From contig CALGYZ010000109.1 in NCBI GenBank assembly GCA_937934645.1, forward strand, positions 1-15,401: a DNA stretch of 15,401 nt, read 5' to 3'. Under the pieces are notes generated by a model. That model did no database searches. It saw nothing but the letters and a program-made list of their open reading frames with translations, and was not told the origin of the DNA. Positions 6,655-13,694 of this stretch are shown piece after piece. The first letter of the stretch is position 1. Each line of letters starts with the position of its first letter. The position numbers were made by a program, and so were the translations under genes. This stretch comes from an uncultured Bacillaceae bacterium. GTDB lineage: Bacteria > Bacillota > Bacilli > Bacillales > Caldibacillaceae.

Positions 6655-7299
6655 TCAATTATCTGTTCTTTGTTTACACAGATCTTTAAGCGGGCAATTC
6701 CCGCAAAGGGGCTTTTTTTTGCAAAATGTTTTGGCGTGTTTAACAAGCAGGGCATGGAATTCATTATAGATTTGTATATCCTGCGGTAAAAGTTTTTCCA
6801 CTTCTTCCCGGAAAACATCATAATGCCCGGGAAGGTCGATTCCAATCCGGTAAAATATTCTTCTCGTATATGCATCTACAATGAAAACGCGTTTTTCAAA
6901 GGCATAAACTAGAATGGAGTCTGCCGTTTCTTTACCGACTCCGTTAACGCTTAATAATTGTTCCCGTAATTCCGATTGATCCATTCTTTTTAACTGTTCA
7001 ATTTGAAAATCATATGTTTCCAACCATTCCAGCAATGCTTTGATCCGTTTGCTTTTCAGGCGGTAAAAACCGCTCGGGCGGATCAGCACGGCCAGCTCTT
7101 CCGGACTGAGTGCGTTTAATTTTTCCGGCGTTAAATATGGTTTTAATCGGGATATTGCTTTTTCCACATTCCGCCAGTTCGTATTTTGGACAAGGATTGC
7201 CCCGATCATCATTTCCAGGGGAGTCTCCGCAGGCCACCAATGCTGGGGACCATAGGCGGCATATAATTTTTCAAAAATAGTTAACAATTTATTTTTCAT
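6655..7299 (-). CDS. HhH-GPD DNA glycosylase with [4Fe-4S] cluster, MagIII-like
   Basis: A base-excision repair glycosylase of the endonuclease III superfamily, 214 residues. The WWPAETP motif (21-27) and AILVQNTNW mark the subgroup that includes the MagIII 3-methyladenine glycosylase. The helix-hairpin-helix is VNGVGKETADSIL (118-130), and the essential aspartate is Asp142 in VDAYTRR. Endonuclease III has its lyase lysine in GVGRKTA; here Glu124 occupies that place, as in MagIII (GIGKESA). The enzyme is therefore probably a monofunctional glycosylase for alkylated bases. Four cysteines (193, 199, 202, 208; spacing 5-2-5) should hold the iron-sulfur cluster. The start ATG follows GGAGGTG. It is divergent from the nitroreductase gene and ends 139 bases before dhaS. 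An imperfect inverted repeat, CTGTAC...GTACAG (7323-7349), lies just upstream. Confidence 0.88.
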   Translation of the reverse strand: MKNKLLTIFEKLYAAYGPQHWWPAETPLEMMIGAILVQNTNWRNVEKAISRLKPYLTPEKLNALSPEELAVLIRPSGFYRLKSKRIKALLEWLETYDFQIEQLKRMDQSELREQLLSVNGVGKETADSILVYAFEKRVFIVDAYTRRIFYRIGIDLPGHYDVFREEVEKLLPQDIQIYNEFHALLVKHAKTFCKKKPLCGNCPLKDLCKQRTDN

Positions 7300-7453
7300 T
7301 TTGCACCTCCGGTTGGAGTTAGCTGTACTATTCCGTATTTATTGTACAGTATCCATACGTTTTTGCAGTATATATACCGGCACGAAAACTTCAGATCCCC
7401 TGAAAAGAAGACCAGCGTCCGGATATTCACAAAGAGGCAAGATACTGTTGTTA

Positions 7454-7462
7454 TGATATAAT
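7454..7462 (+). promoter_or_regulatory. Extended -10 promoter of the nitroreductase gene
   Basis: TGATATAAT combines a TG extension with a consensus TATAAT. The -35 region is poor (GAGGCA at 7434-7439), which is common for extended -10 promoters. The start codon is 32 bases downstream. Confidence 0.6.
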
Positions 7463-7494
7463 ATGATTGGAATAAATTAGGAGGGATCAATGCC

Positions 7495-8088
7495 ATGACT
7501 ACCGATGTGAAACAATTCCGCAAACCTGAGTATGAAATTGATGATGTTTTTATAAACCGCTGGTCACCAAGGTCTTTCCTGAAAAAAGATGTACCGGAAG
7601 ATATATTATTTTCTTTATTTGAAGCCGCACGCTGGGCACCGTCGGCCTATAACCTGCAACCCTGGCGCTTTATTATTGCCCGGACGGAAGAGATGCGCAA
7701 AAAATTTCATTCTTTTATCAGCGAATTTAACCTGACCTGGTGCAAAGATGCCCCTGTTTTTGCCTTGATCATTTCTGAAAAAATAAACGATCGTGGAGAA
7801 AACATTTCCCATGCTTTTGATACCGGCGCCGCTTGGGCTTTACTGGCCATCCAGGCAACGAAATGCGGCCTCGTCACACACCCGATGACCGGTATTGATT
7901 TTGAAAAAGCCCGGGAAACGTTAAAAATCCCTGAAGAATATGAAATTCAGGCTCTCGTCGCCATCGGATACCAGGGGGATAAGGAGGATTTGCCGGCCGA
8001 CCTACAGGAAAGGGAATATCCAAAAGGACGCCGTTCCCTTAAGGAAAGTATTTTTGAGGGTGAATTCGGATGTCCGGTTGAAAAATGA
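7495..8088 (+). CDS. Nitroreductase-family FMN oxidoreductase
   Basis: Members of this family bind FMN as dimers and reduce nitro compounds, quinones or flavins with NAD(P)H in the cytoplasm. The 197-residue length is typical. The N-terminal NRWSPRSF (21-28) carries the FMN-phosphate-binding arginines, ARWAPSAYNLQPWRF (45-59) is the second flavin-contact segment, and a C-terminal AIGYQGD ends the fold. I chose the ATG at 7495 because AGGAGG lies ten bases before it; the ATG at 7490 is out of frame. It is a single-gene unit with its own promoter and a strong terminator directly after the stop. The physiological substrate cannot be inferred. Confidence 0.92.
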   Translation: MTTDVKQFRKPEYEIDDVFINRWSPRSFLKKDVPEDILFSLFEAARWAPSAYNLQPWRFIIARTEEMRKKFHSFISEFNLTWCKDAPVFALIISEKINDRGENISHAFDTGAAWALLAIQATKCGLVTHPMTGIDFEKARETLKIPEEYEIQALVAIGYQGDKEDLPADLQEREYPKGRRSLKESIFEGEFGCPVEK

Positions 8089-8096
8089 TTCATTGG

Positions 8097-8123
8097 GATG
8101 TCCCGGACGGACATCTCTTTTTT
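8097..8123 (+). terminator. Rho-independent terminator of the nitroreductase gene
   Basis: GATGTCC (8097-8103) pairs with GGACATC (8109-8115) around a CGGAC-type loop, followed by TCTTTTTT. It starts nine bases after the stop codon. Confidence 0.9.
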
Positions 8124-8300
8124 AATCAAATTAAGCTGAAAATCAATCTTAATTACCGGTGGATGTTAATTGAACCGGGGGTGGATTTCTGCACGTTCTG
8201 ACGTACTCTAAATAAAATTACAACTTTTCTTTATTTATTTTTCCGGATATGGTTAACTGAAATAAAAGGAACTATGAATGCAGAAAGGATGGAGTAACCC

Positions 8301-8942
8301 GTGAATGCACCTCTGGTTTTTGATTTATACAAACCGGAAAAAACTAGAGAAAATCAAAAATATCCCGCGTTATTTTTGCTCCATGGAATGGGGAGCAATG
8401 AAAAAGATTTACCGTCTTTAGTAAAAGGGTTCGAACAAAAAATGTTTATTTTCAGTCTCCGCGGTCCCATCTTCCAGCCTCCTGGATATGCATTTTTCTC
8501 CATGCATGAATTAGGCAAACCGGACCGGGACAGTTTCGAAAATACGATGAAACTGCTCGATCAATTCTTGGATTTTGCTTGCAGCAAATATCCGGTTGAT
8601 CCCGGACGAATTTTTTTACTTGGTTTCAGCCAAGGGGCTATCATGTCAATGTCTTACGGAATGAAAAACTTAAACCGGGTTAAAGGAATCATCGCTTTAA
8701 GCGGCTATGTTCCGGACTTTCTAATGGAAGAATGCGGAAAGTCTTCCCTGAAGCAAATAAACTTATACATATCGCACGGTTATGAAGATCCGGTGCTGCC
8801 ATATGAATGGGGGAAACAAAGTGCCGAATTTTTAAAAGAAAGAGGAGCGGAAGTATCTTTCCATCCTTATCATGCCGGCCACTGGGTATCGGAAGAAAAC
8901 TTCAATGATTTACGTAACTGGCTGGAGGATAAGCTGAAGTAA
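8301..8942 (+). CDS. Alpha/beta hydrolase, phospholipase/carboxylesterase family
   Basis: A 213-residue serine hydrolase of the small cytoplasmic carboxylesterase group. It shows the oxyanion-hole motif LLHGMGSNEKD (27-36), the nucleophile elbow GFSQG with Ser110, and the remaining triad members Asp163 (HGYEDPVLP) and His194 (HAGHWVS). There is no signal peptide. The start is a GTG preceded by AAAGGATGGAG at normal spacing, and no in-frame ATG fits better. The 212 bases before it hold the nitroreductase terminator but no clear promoter. The broken zinc-ribbon gene begins 56 bases downstream and may have been co-transcribed. The natural ester substrate is unknown. Confidence 0.9.
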   Translation: MNAPLVFDLYKPEKTRENQKYPALFLLHGMGSNEKDLPSLVKGFEQKMFIFSLRGPIFQPPGYAFFSMHELGKPDRDSFENTMKLLDQFLDFACSKYPVDPGRIFLLGFSQGAIMSMSYGMKNLNRVKGIIALSGYVPDFLMEECGKSSLKQINLYISHGYEDPVLPYEWGKQSAEFLKERGAEVSFHPYHAGHWVSEENFNDLRNWLEDKLK

Positions 8943-8998
8943 ATCAGGAATCCGAAAATCTCTTCAATGATATTGCCACCCGGTCCGGAGTTGGTTTT

Positions 8999-9432
8999 AT
9001 GTGGCAATTATTCATTTTTACTATTCTCTTTCTATTTATGATCACTGTTTTCACCATCAGACGTTATCATATGGAAAAATTGGAATTGGATGATTACAAT
9101 GCGCTATATGAATGTAGCCATTGTAAAAAGCTGTACAGGAGATACTAGGAACAATTACATTTATTGCTGGATTCGGATTCCCCATCACCTTTGACTTGTC
9201 CCCGTTGTTACCATGAAGCCAGATTGTACACCGGTGAAGTTTTACCGTGGATGAAAATTAATCCGGATTGTCCGAATTGGACCGGCGGGATTTAAAAAAG
9301 ATAAAAAAGGTATTGGCGAAATCGGAAAAAATAAAAGCAGAAAACCATTTAATTAAAAAATTTATGCACTATTACCTCCTCGACCATCCGCCTGACAAAG
9401 ATCAAACAGATCATAATGAAAAAAGCAGGTAA
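8999..9432 (+). pseudogene. Membrane-anchored zinc-ribbon protein, broken by an amber codon and a frameshift
   Basis: ATG at 8999 (GGAG ten bases upstream) opens 49 codons: a transmembrane segment (residues 3-20), a basic RRYH, then YECSHCKKLYRRY and TAG at 9146-9148. The same frame continues past the TAG with a second cysteine pair, TCPRCYHEARLY, and PDCP, before stopping at 9295. A coding-like stretch in another frame, ELDRRDLKKIKKVLAK onward, continues to TAA at 9430-9432. The span is 434 bases, one short of 145 codons, so a single missing base near 9275 plus the amber explains it. The original product would be about 144 residues with CxxC...CxxC, a typical zinc ribbon, and a Lys-rich tail. 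Function is unknown and I recognise no named family. Confidence 0.6.
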
Positions 9433-9451
9433 AATCAATACCTGCTTTTTT
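9419..9451. terminator. Bidirectional terminator between convergent genes
   Basis: GCAGGTA (9425-9431) pairs with TACCTGC (9439-9445), with A6 before and T6 after, so it works in both directions. It serves the broken zinc-ribbon gene on plus and the HTH protein gene on minus. Confidence 0.9.
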
Positions 9452-9456
9452 CATTT

Positions 9457-10188
9457 CTAAGACGGCAAAGAAAGTTTTTGCTCCTCCTGTAAAACTTCGT
9501 CAAATCCGAGCTCCCGCTTTAATCGTTCCGCAAAATGCCTGTTAATGTAATCTTTAATAAACAAATCCCGCTTCATAATATCTTCTTCTTTTCTGAACCA
9601 TCCGGCTTTTTTTAATCGCTCGTCTGCCGGCTTTGCCGCCCATAACAAAATAGCTTCCCGTTCCAACTGATATTCTACCCTCCGCTTTAATACCATCTCC
9701 TGGAATCTTTTCTCCCGTTCATCGGCATTATTTTCCTTCTTTAAATAGAAACGTGCAATATTTTTGTAATAATCTTTTAGTTCCTTCAGCTGGCCGGCGG
9801 CAACTTCTTCATAGACGGAGCGGATTTCCGCAAGTAGCTCTTTTTTTAACTGCTGCAGAACGACCGGATGGATGCCTCCGGGGCCGTTTTGTACAAGCCC
9901 GTTATTCTGTTGGCCTGACGGGGCCGGCCGGACATCAAAACGATCATAGATCTCATTAAATATGGCATTCAAAGACCAGTTTTCCTGCCGCTTTTTTTTG
10001 ATAAAAATCCCGATCTTTAAATCCAGCTCATCATAAACCTTTTCATTCGTATCTTCCGTCCGGTTAATGTAATGGATTCCTTTTTCCTCAAGTTTATTAA
10101 ACCAGGTTGCAACGGTTTTCCGGTTCAGTTTTTTATCTCCAACCGCTCTCTTGATTTCCTCGGTAAAATCACTGATTTTCCAAAACAC
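9457..10188 (-). CDS. MerR/RacA-like HTH protein with coiled-coil C-terminus
   Basis: The N-terminal part, FWKISDFTEEI then LNRKTVATWFNKLEEKG, followed by EKVYDELDLKIGIFIKKKR, resembles the winged HTH of a group of Bacillus proteins, many plasmid-borne, related to MerR and the chromosome anchor RacA. From about residue 105 a highly charged region (LKKELLAEIRSVYEEV, QLKELKDYYKN, then Arg/Lys/Glu-rich helices) suggests a coiled coil. I placed the start at the GTG at 10188 (243 residues) because AAAGGAGG lies eight bases before it. A TTG at 10230 would add 14 residues upstream but would run through that ribosome binding site. It is divergent from the MFS exporter, so it may regulate it, but it could instead act in DNA segregation or anchoring. 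Function is not established. Confidence 0.7.
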   Translation of the reverse strand: MFWKISDFTEEIKRAVGDKKLNRKTVATWFNKLEEKGIHYINRTEDTNEKVYDELDLKIGIFIKKKRQENWSLNAIFNEIYDRFDVRPAPSGQQNNGLVQNGPGGIHPVVLQQLKKELLAEIRSVYEEVAAGQLKELKDYYKNIARFYLKKENNADEREKRFQEMVLKRRVEYQLEREAILLWAAKPADERLKKAGWFRKEEDIMKRDLFIKDYINRHFAERLKRELGFDEVLQEEQKLSLPS

Positions 10189-10403
10189 CGGAACCCCTCC
10201 TTTCTTCAGTAAAATTCCCGGCTGCAACAATTCATCCGAAACTCGGGCTCTTTAACAAATGGTTTCGACAGTAAAAAACTTTTCCCTTTAATTAAACTTC
10301 GACAACCTTTCCAGAGCAGAAATGATCTTGTCAATTTTCTATTCAAATTGTAGAAAAACAGGACAAGGACTGATTGCTAATTTTTCATAATTTTTTGTTT
10401 TTA

Positions 10404-10412
10404 TGTTAAAAT
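10404..10412 (+). promoter_or_regulatory. Extended -10 promoter of the MFS exporter gene
   Basis: TGTTAAAAT has a TG extension and a near-consensus -10. A weak -35 (TTCATA) lies 17 bases upstream. An ATACGTAT palindrome follows immediately (about 10416-10423) and would fall at the transcription start, a possible operator. Confidence 0.5.
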
Positions 10413-10451
10413 ACGATACGTATACAGGTTCTCCAGAAAGCGGTGGTTTAA

Positions 10452-11642
10452 ATGGAAACTCAGGCAAATGTACAGCAGAAGATCAAAGTCATCGGAACTC
10501 CTTTTTACCGAAGGGCCCTGTACACGTTTAGCGGAGCCCATTTTTTAAATGATCTTGTGACAACGGGGATGGTACCGGCACTTGTAGTTATGTATAAAGA
10601 AGCCTTTCAATTAAATTACACCCAGTCATCATTAATCGTTCTTATTTCATATTTAACATCATCGATCACACAACCGGTTTTCGGAATGCTTACAGATAAA
10701 AAACCGCGGGTTTGGCTGTTTTCCCTCGGTTTGTTCCTGTCCGTTGGCGGATTGGCCCTGACCGGAATTGCCCCGAATATATATTGGCTATTATTATTCA
10801 TAGCCATTTCCGGATTCGGATCGGGCATTTTCCATCCGGAAGCATCCAGGGGTACCCATTTCGCATCCGGAAACAAAAAAGGACTGGCACAGGCCATTTT
10901 CCAGGTCGGAGGGAATTCTGGCCAGGCTTTCGGTCCGTTAATGATTCCCCTCTTTCTTGTTTATACGGGTATTGAAGGGCTTATTTGGCTTTTGCCGGTG
11001 GCGTTCTTATCTCTTCTTTTAACCGTACCGTTGCTTCGCTGGATGGGGAAACAAGTAAAGAATTTCCAAGTTGAAAAAAAAGAACTTCCGGGCGAAAACC
11101 ATATTATCGGCTCAATCTTGCTCGTTATTGTCATTCTGTTACGATCCTGGTGTCAGGTTGGGGTCGTTATTTTTCTTCCTTTTTATTTAAGCCATTTGAC
11201 ATTGCAACAATCGGAAATTTTAAACTTTGTTTTCGTCGGGGCAGGAGCTTTGGGAACTTTTATCGGTGGCATGCTTTCCGACCGGATCGGCATGAAACGT
11301 CTCATGGTCGGCTCAATGCTGCTGGCCACTCCGTTTGCACTGCTATTTCCCCATACGGACGGCTTTTTATCCGTCATCGTATTATTATTTTTCGGATTTA
11401 CAGTTTTATCTTCCTTCTCAGTCAGTGTTGTCTATATGCAAAAATTGCTGCCGAAAAACATTGCCCTTGCATCCGGATTATCCATCGGCTTTGGTGTCGG
11501 TGCCGGCGGTATCGGTTCTGTATTTTTAGGAGGCATTTCCGACTTAATCGGGGTTTCAACGGTTTTTACAATTCTTTCCATCTTGCCGTTGATCGGTGCA
11601 ATCATAGCCATGTTTTTGCCCGGAGAAAAAAAGCTGGCATAA
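10452..11642 (+). CDS. MFS transporter, fosmidomycin-resistance (FSR) type
   Basis: A 396-residue, probably 12-helix inner-membrane antiporter. The N-terminal FSGAHFLNDLVTTGMVPAL, the loop motif GMLTDKKPR between helices 2 and 3, the GIFHPEASR motif near residue 130 and GNSGQAFGPL are features of the FSR subfamily. The C-terminal half repeats the loop motif as GMLSDRIGMKR. Characterised FSR proteins export fosmidomycin, but most members have unknown substrates. The ribosome binding site is modest (GAAAGCGGTGG). It faces away from the HTH protein gene across 263 bases, which hints at local regulation. It converges on the GNAT gene, with a shared hairpin between them. Confidence 0.9.
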   Translation: METQANVQQKIKVIGTPFYRRALYTFSGAHFLNDLVTTGMVPALVVMYKEAFQLNYTQSSLIVLISYLTSSITQPVFGMLTDKKPRVWLFSLGLFLSVGGLALTGIAPNIYWLLLFIAISGFGSGIFHPEASRGTHFASGNKKGLAQAIFQVGGNSGQAFGPLMIPLFLVYTGIEGLIWLLPVAFLSLLLTVPLLRWMGKQVKNFQVEKKELPGENHIIGSILLVIVILLRSWCQVGVVIFLPFYLSHLTLQQSEILNFVFVGAGALGTFIGGMLSDRIGMKRLMVGSMLLATPFALLFPHTDGFLSVIVLLFFGFTVLSSFSVSVVYMQKLLPKNIALASGLSIGFGVGAGGIGSVFLGGISDLIGVSTVFTILSILPLIGAIIAMFLPGEKKLA

Positions 11643-11646
11643 AAAT

Positions 11647-11685
11647 AAGGCTGCAGCTCCCGGATTTCGGAGCACATGCAGCCTT
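11647..11685. terminator. Shared convergent terminator (MFS and GNAT genes)
   Basis: AAGGCTGCA (11647-11655) pairs with TGCAGCCTT (11677-11685), with an inner GCTCC/GGAGC stem. On the minus strand ATTTTTA follows, so it ends the GNAT transcript well. On the plus strand the tail is only TATAATATT, so termination of the MFS gene there should be weaker. The stem overlaps the GNAT stop codon. Confidence 0.8.
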
Positions 11686-12172
11686 ATAATATTAATTGAT
11701 AATAAAAGACATTTTGCCATTTGTTAAATTTATTGCCCACTTCTTTTAAACAGCCGCATCTTTGAAAACCGAATTTTTCATGCAACAGGATACTCGCTTC
11801 ATTCCCCTCGGTAATAGAGGAAACAATCGTATGAAACCCGAGCTCTCGGGCACTTTTAATTGTTTCTTCCATCAGCTTTTTCCCGATTCCTTTACCTTTA
11901 TATTGAAGATCAATATAAATAGAAAGTTCCGCCGTTGTATCGTATGCCTTCCTTTCTTTGTAAACATTCAAACTGCTGTAACCCACGATCTGTCCGTCCA
12001 GAGTTGCTACAAAAACGGGATAACGTTCATTACGTTTTCGGAACCATTCTTTCCACTCTTCAATAGTTTTTTCATCCAAATCAAACGTAACCGTGGAATT
12101 TAATACATAATAATGATAAATTTCAGCAATTGCCGGCAAATCATCGATAACGGCTTTCCGGATCTTGATCAA
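11684..12172 (-). CDS. GNAT acetyltransferase, phosphinothricin N-acetyltransferase-like
   Basis: A 162-residue GNAT enzyme that would transfer acetyl from acetyl-CoA to an amine in the cytoplasm. The acetyl-CoA loop is QYKGKGIGKKL (90-100). AELSIYID (81-88), SSITEGNEASILLHEKFGF (118-136) and the late WQNVFYYQL fit the Pat/YwnH subgroup, whose members act on phosphinothricin, methionine sulfoximine or related amino acids. The start is a TTG preceded by GAGAGGG eight bases upstream. The gap to the SGNH hydrolase gene is only 21 bases on the same strand, so the two are probably co-transcribed, though I see no metabolic link. The substrate is uncertain. Confidence 0.88.
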   Translation of the reverse strand: MIKIRKAVIDDLPAIAEIYHYYVLNSTVTFDLDEKTIEEWKEWFRKRNERYPVFVATLDGQIVGYSSLNVYKERKAYDTTAELSIYIDLQYKGKGIGKKLMEETIKSARELGFHTIVSSITEGNEASILLHEKFGFQRCGCLKEVGNKFNKWQNVFYYQLIL

Positions 12173-12193
12173 TATCTTTTCCCTCTCTTCCTT

Positions 12194-13045
12194 TTAATTT
12201 TCCATCATAGCTTGTTCTCTTTTTACAACATCCATTAAAGGATATTTTTCATTTCTCAAATGACTGTATAGTATATCAAACCATAACCGGTATCCCCGGT
12301 CATTCGGATGGATTTCATCCGCTAAATACAAACCAATCTGATGCTGTTTTGTCTGTATATATTGATTCATTTTTTCGTAGATATTTATATAAGGATATCC
12401 TTTTTCATTCAGATAAGCGGTTGTTTGATTTACGTAATCCTCATACCGTAAACCGGCCTGATTTTCTCCGGCAGTTTCAATCGGATTGGGTGCCAGGACA
12501 AGAACTTTCGTTCCGGGCAATTGTTCGTCAATTCTTTTTAACAAAATATCAATATAAAAAAGTGTATCTTCCATGGAGGAGGACTGCCGAAAATTATTAA
12601 TAACCGATGTTTCAAAAATGACAAAATCCGGATGGGCGGAAATTAATTCATCCAATATTTTTTGTTTCACCAAATCTTCGGCTTTATATCCGGAATGTCC
12701 GAAATTTAAAAGCTGTACAGAAATATTCCGGAACTTTGCTTCACTAGCCAGCTGTTTTTCCAGTAATCCCGGCCAGTTTTTCGTTTTGGCGGAGGCACCG
12801 CTCCCTTTTGTTACACTGCTACCGATAACGGCAATTGTGACCCGCTTTGTTTTCTTTCCAATTTCATGCAGATAATCATAAAAAGTAATCCCGGCTTCCG
12901 GCTTTTGATGATCCGGGAAACTTTTTTCTTCCGCTTCCGTTTTATTTTCCGTCCATTGAAAAAAAGGATGAACCGTATGCGTGATGAACACCATAGTAAA
13001 CAATACAATCAAGCAAAACGTTAAAAGTACGTATCCCTTTTTCAT
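12194..13045 (-). CDS. Membrane-anchored SGNH/GDSL-type hydrolase
   Basis: A 283-residue esterase-like protein placed outside the membrane by an N-terminal anchor (residues about 5-24). The SGNH blocks are visible: VIGSSVTKGSG with nucleophile Ser77 in place of GDS, NFGHSGYK (Gly116), the block III asparagine in SVINNF (150-151), and DEIHPND with Asp243 and His246. Such proteins de-esterify lipids or O-acetylated cell-wall or capsule sugars. I chose the ATG at 13045 because AAGGAG lies six bases before it; an upstream in-frame start would add a Lys-rich stretch that runs through this site. The GNAT gene follows after 21 bases. A promoter and a perfect palindrome lie upstream. The substrate cannot be inferred. 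Confidence 0.88.
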   Translation of the reverse strand: MKKGYVLLTFCLIVLFTMVFITHTVHPFFQWTENKTEAEEKSFPDHQKPEAGITFYDYLHEIGKKTKRVTIAVIGSSVTKGSGASAKTKNWPGLLEKQLASEAKFRNISVQLLNFGHSGYKAEDLVKQKILDELISAHPDFVIFETSVINNFRQSSSMEDTLFYIDILLKRIDEQLPGTKVLVLAPNPIETAGENQAGLRYEDYVNQTTAYLNEKGYPYINIYEKMNQYIQTKQHQIGLYLADEIHPNDRGYRLWFDILYSHLRNEKYPLMDVVKREQAMMEN

Positions 13046-13145
13046 CTTCTTCTCCTTATTATTTTTTGATTTCCCCGTTTCCAAAGCTTGTCCCAATTAA
13101 AAGTTTGGACAACAGGCAATAAAATATTTTAGAACATGATAAAAA

Positions 13146-13174
13146 ACTATAATCTATAATTCTGCAAAATTCAA
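13146..13174 (-). promoter_or_regulatory. Sigma-A promoter of the SGNH hydrolase-GNAT unit
   Basis: TTGAAT (13174-13169), a 17-base spacer and TATAGT (13151-13146) on the minus strand, about 100 bases before the start codon. Confidence 0.6.
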
Positions 13175-13179
13175 CAATT

Positions 13180-13198
13180 ATTCAAGATTATCTTGAAT
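13180..13198. promoter_or_regulatory. Perfect 19-base palindrome in the divergent intergenic region
   Basis: ATTCAAGATTATCTTGAAT has 9-base perfect arms around one central base. Beyond one mismatch the pairing continues three more bases each side. It sits just upstream of the SGNH -35 and about 70 bases before the promoter of the small membrane protein. That suits an operator, but on the plus strand it is followed by a T-rich run, so a weak AT-rich terminator is possible. Confidence 0.5.
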
Positions 13199-13269
13199 TA
13201 TTTTTTATCATAATAAGGAGACAAAAAGTTCAAAATTGAGTAAAAATAAAAGAAATTTCAATTATCCTC

Positions 13270-13298
13270 TTTACAATCTTCCAATTACAATTTACAAT
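13270..13298 (+). promoter_or_regulatory. Sigma-A promoter of the small membrane protein gene
   Basis: TTTACA (13270-13275), a 17-base spacer and TACAAT (13293-13298). Transcription would begin near 13305, leaving a leader of about 65 bases. Confidence 0.65.
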
Positions 13299-13370
13299 AT
13301 AGACAAACAAAGTTAACAAATCCGTCAAAAATTTTGCTGATTTTTATACAAGGGGGAAGGGGTTTTTTAT

Positions 13371-13547
13371 ATGAATTTGGCATTAATCTCTTCATTTGTT
13401 TTCATGTTGCTGTATTACGTATTCAGTTTGGAAGGATCTTACGGCAGTGCATTTATAATGTTTACCCTTACGATGGTTGCAATGGTATTCGTGATTTTCA
13501 AAGCGGGCACAAAAAAAATACCTCGTTATTTAAAACTTGTCAAATAA
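13371..13547 (+). CDS. Small membrane protein, 58 residues, unknown function
   Basis: ATG at 13371 follows a strong purine-rich site (GGGGGAAGGGG, about eight bases before it). The product has two hydrophobic helices (about residues 3-20 and 25-44) joined by a short LEGSYGSA turn, and a basic tail, KAGTKKIPRYLKLVK, which should stay in the cytoplasm. It has its own promoter and a strong terminator immediately after the stop, which argues that it is a real gene. A longer open frame overlaps it (13334-13582), but that one lacks a ribosome binding site, reads through the terminator stem and has no protein-like pattern. I do not recognise the family. Confidence 0.72.
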   Translation: MNLALISSFVFMLLYYVFSLEGSYGSAFIMFTLTMVAMVFVIFKAGTKKIPRYLKLVK

Positions 13548-13548
13548 T

Positions 13549-13593
13549 AAAAAAGGTGATTATTCGGCGTAACAACCAATAATCACCTTTTTT
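13549..13593. terminator. Bidirectional terminator after the small membrane protein gene
   Basis: GGTGATTATT (13555-13564) pairs with AATAATCACC (13578-13587), with A6 before and T6 after. It ends the plus-strand small gene and backs up the brnQ terminator on minus. Confidence 0.88.
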
Positions 13594-13618
13594 GATATTT
13601 TTAATTCTGTAAAACAGA

Positions 13619-13690
13619 TAAAAAGACTGCCTGTTTTGGAATTTCAGCCAGGTCGGGCAAGTGGCTTTCCATTTCAGGCAGTCTTTTTTT
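13619..13690 (-). terminator. Long-stem terminator of brnQ
   Basis: GACTGCCTG (complement of 13683-13675) pairs with CAGGCAGTC (complement of 13633-13625), followed by TTTTTATC on the minus strand. The 41-base loop folds again through TGGAA/TTCCA and AGCCA/TGGCT, making an unusually tall, multi-segment hairpin. The plus side also ends in T7, so it is bidirectional. Confidence 0.82.
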
Positions 13691-13694
13691 ATCT

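Noticed and set aside
9149..9295. TAG at 9146-9148 considered as a recoded or readthrough codon in the zinc-ribbon gene.
   Set aside because: Readthrough would end at 9295 and miss the coding-like tail in the other frame. No recoding signal is visible, so gene decay or error is simpler.
13334..13582. Plus-strand frame of 82 codons overlapping the small membrane protein gene.
   Set aside because: It lacks a ribosome binding site, extends into the terminator stem and has irregular composition, whereas the frame at 13371 has all expected signals.
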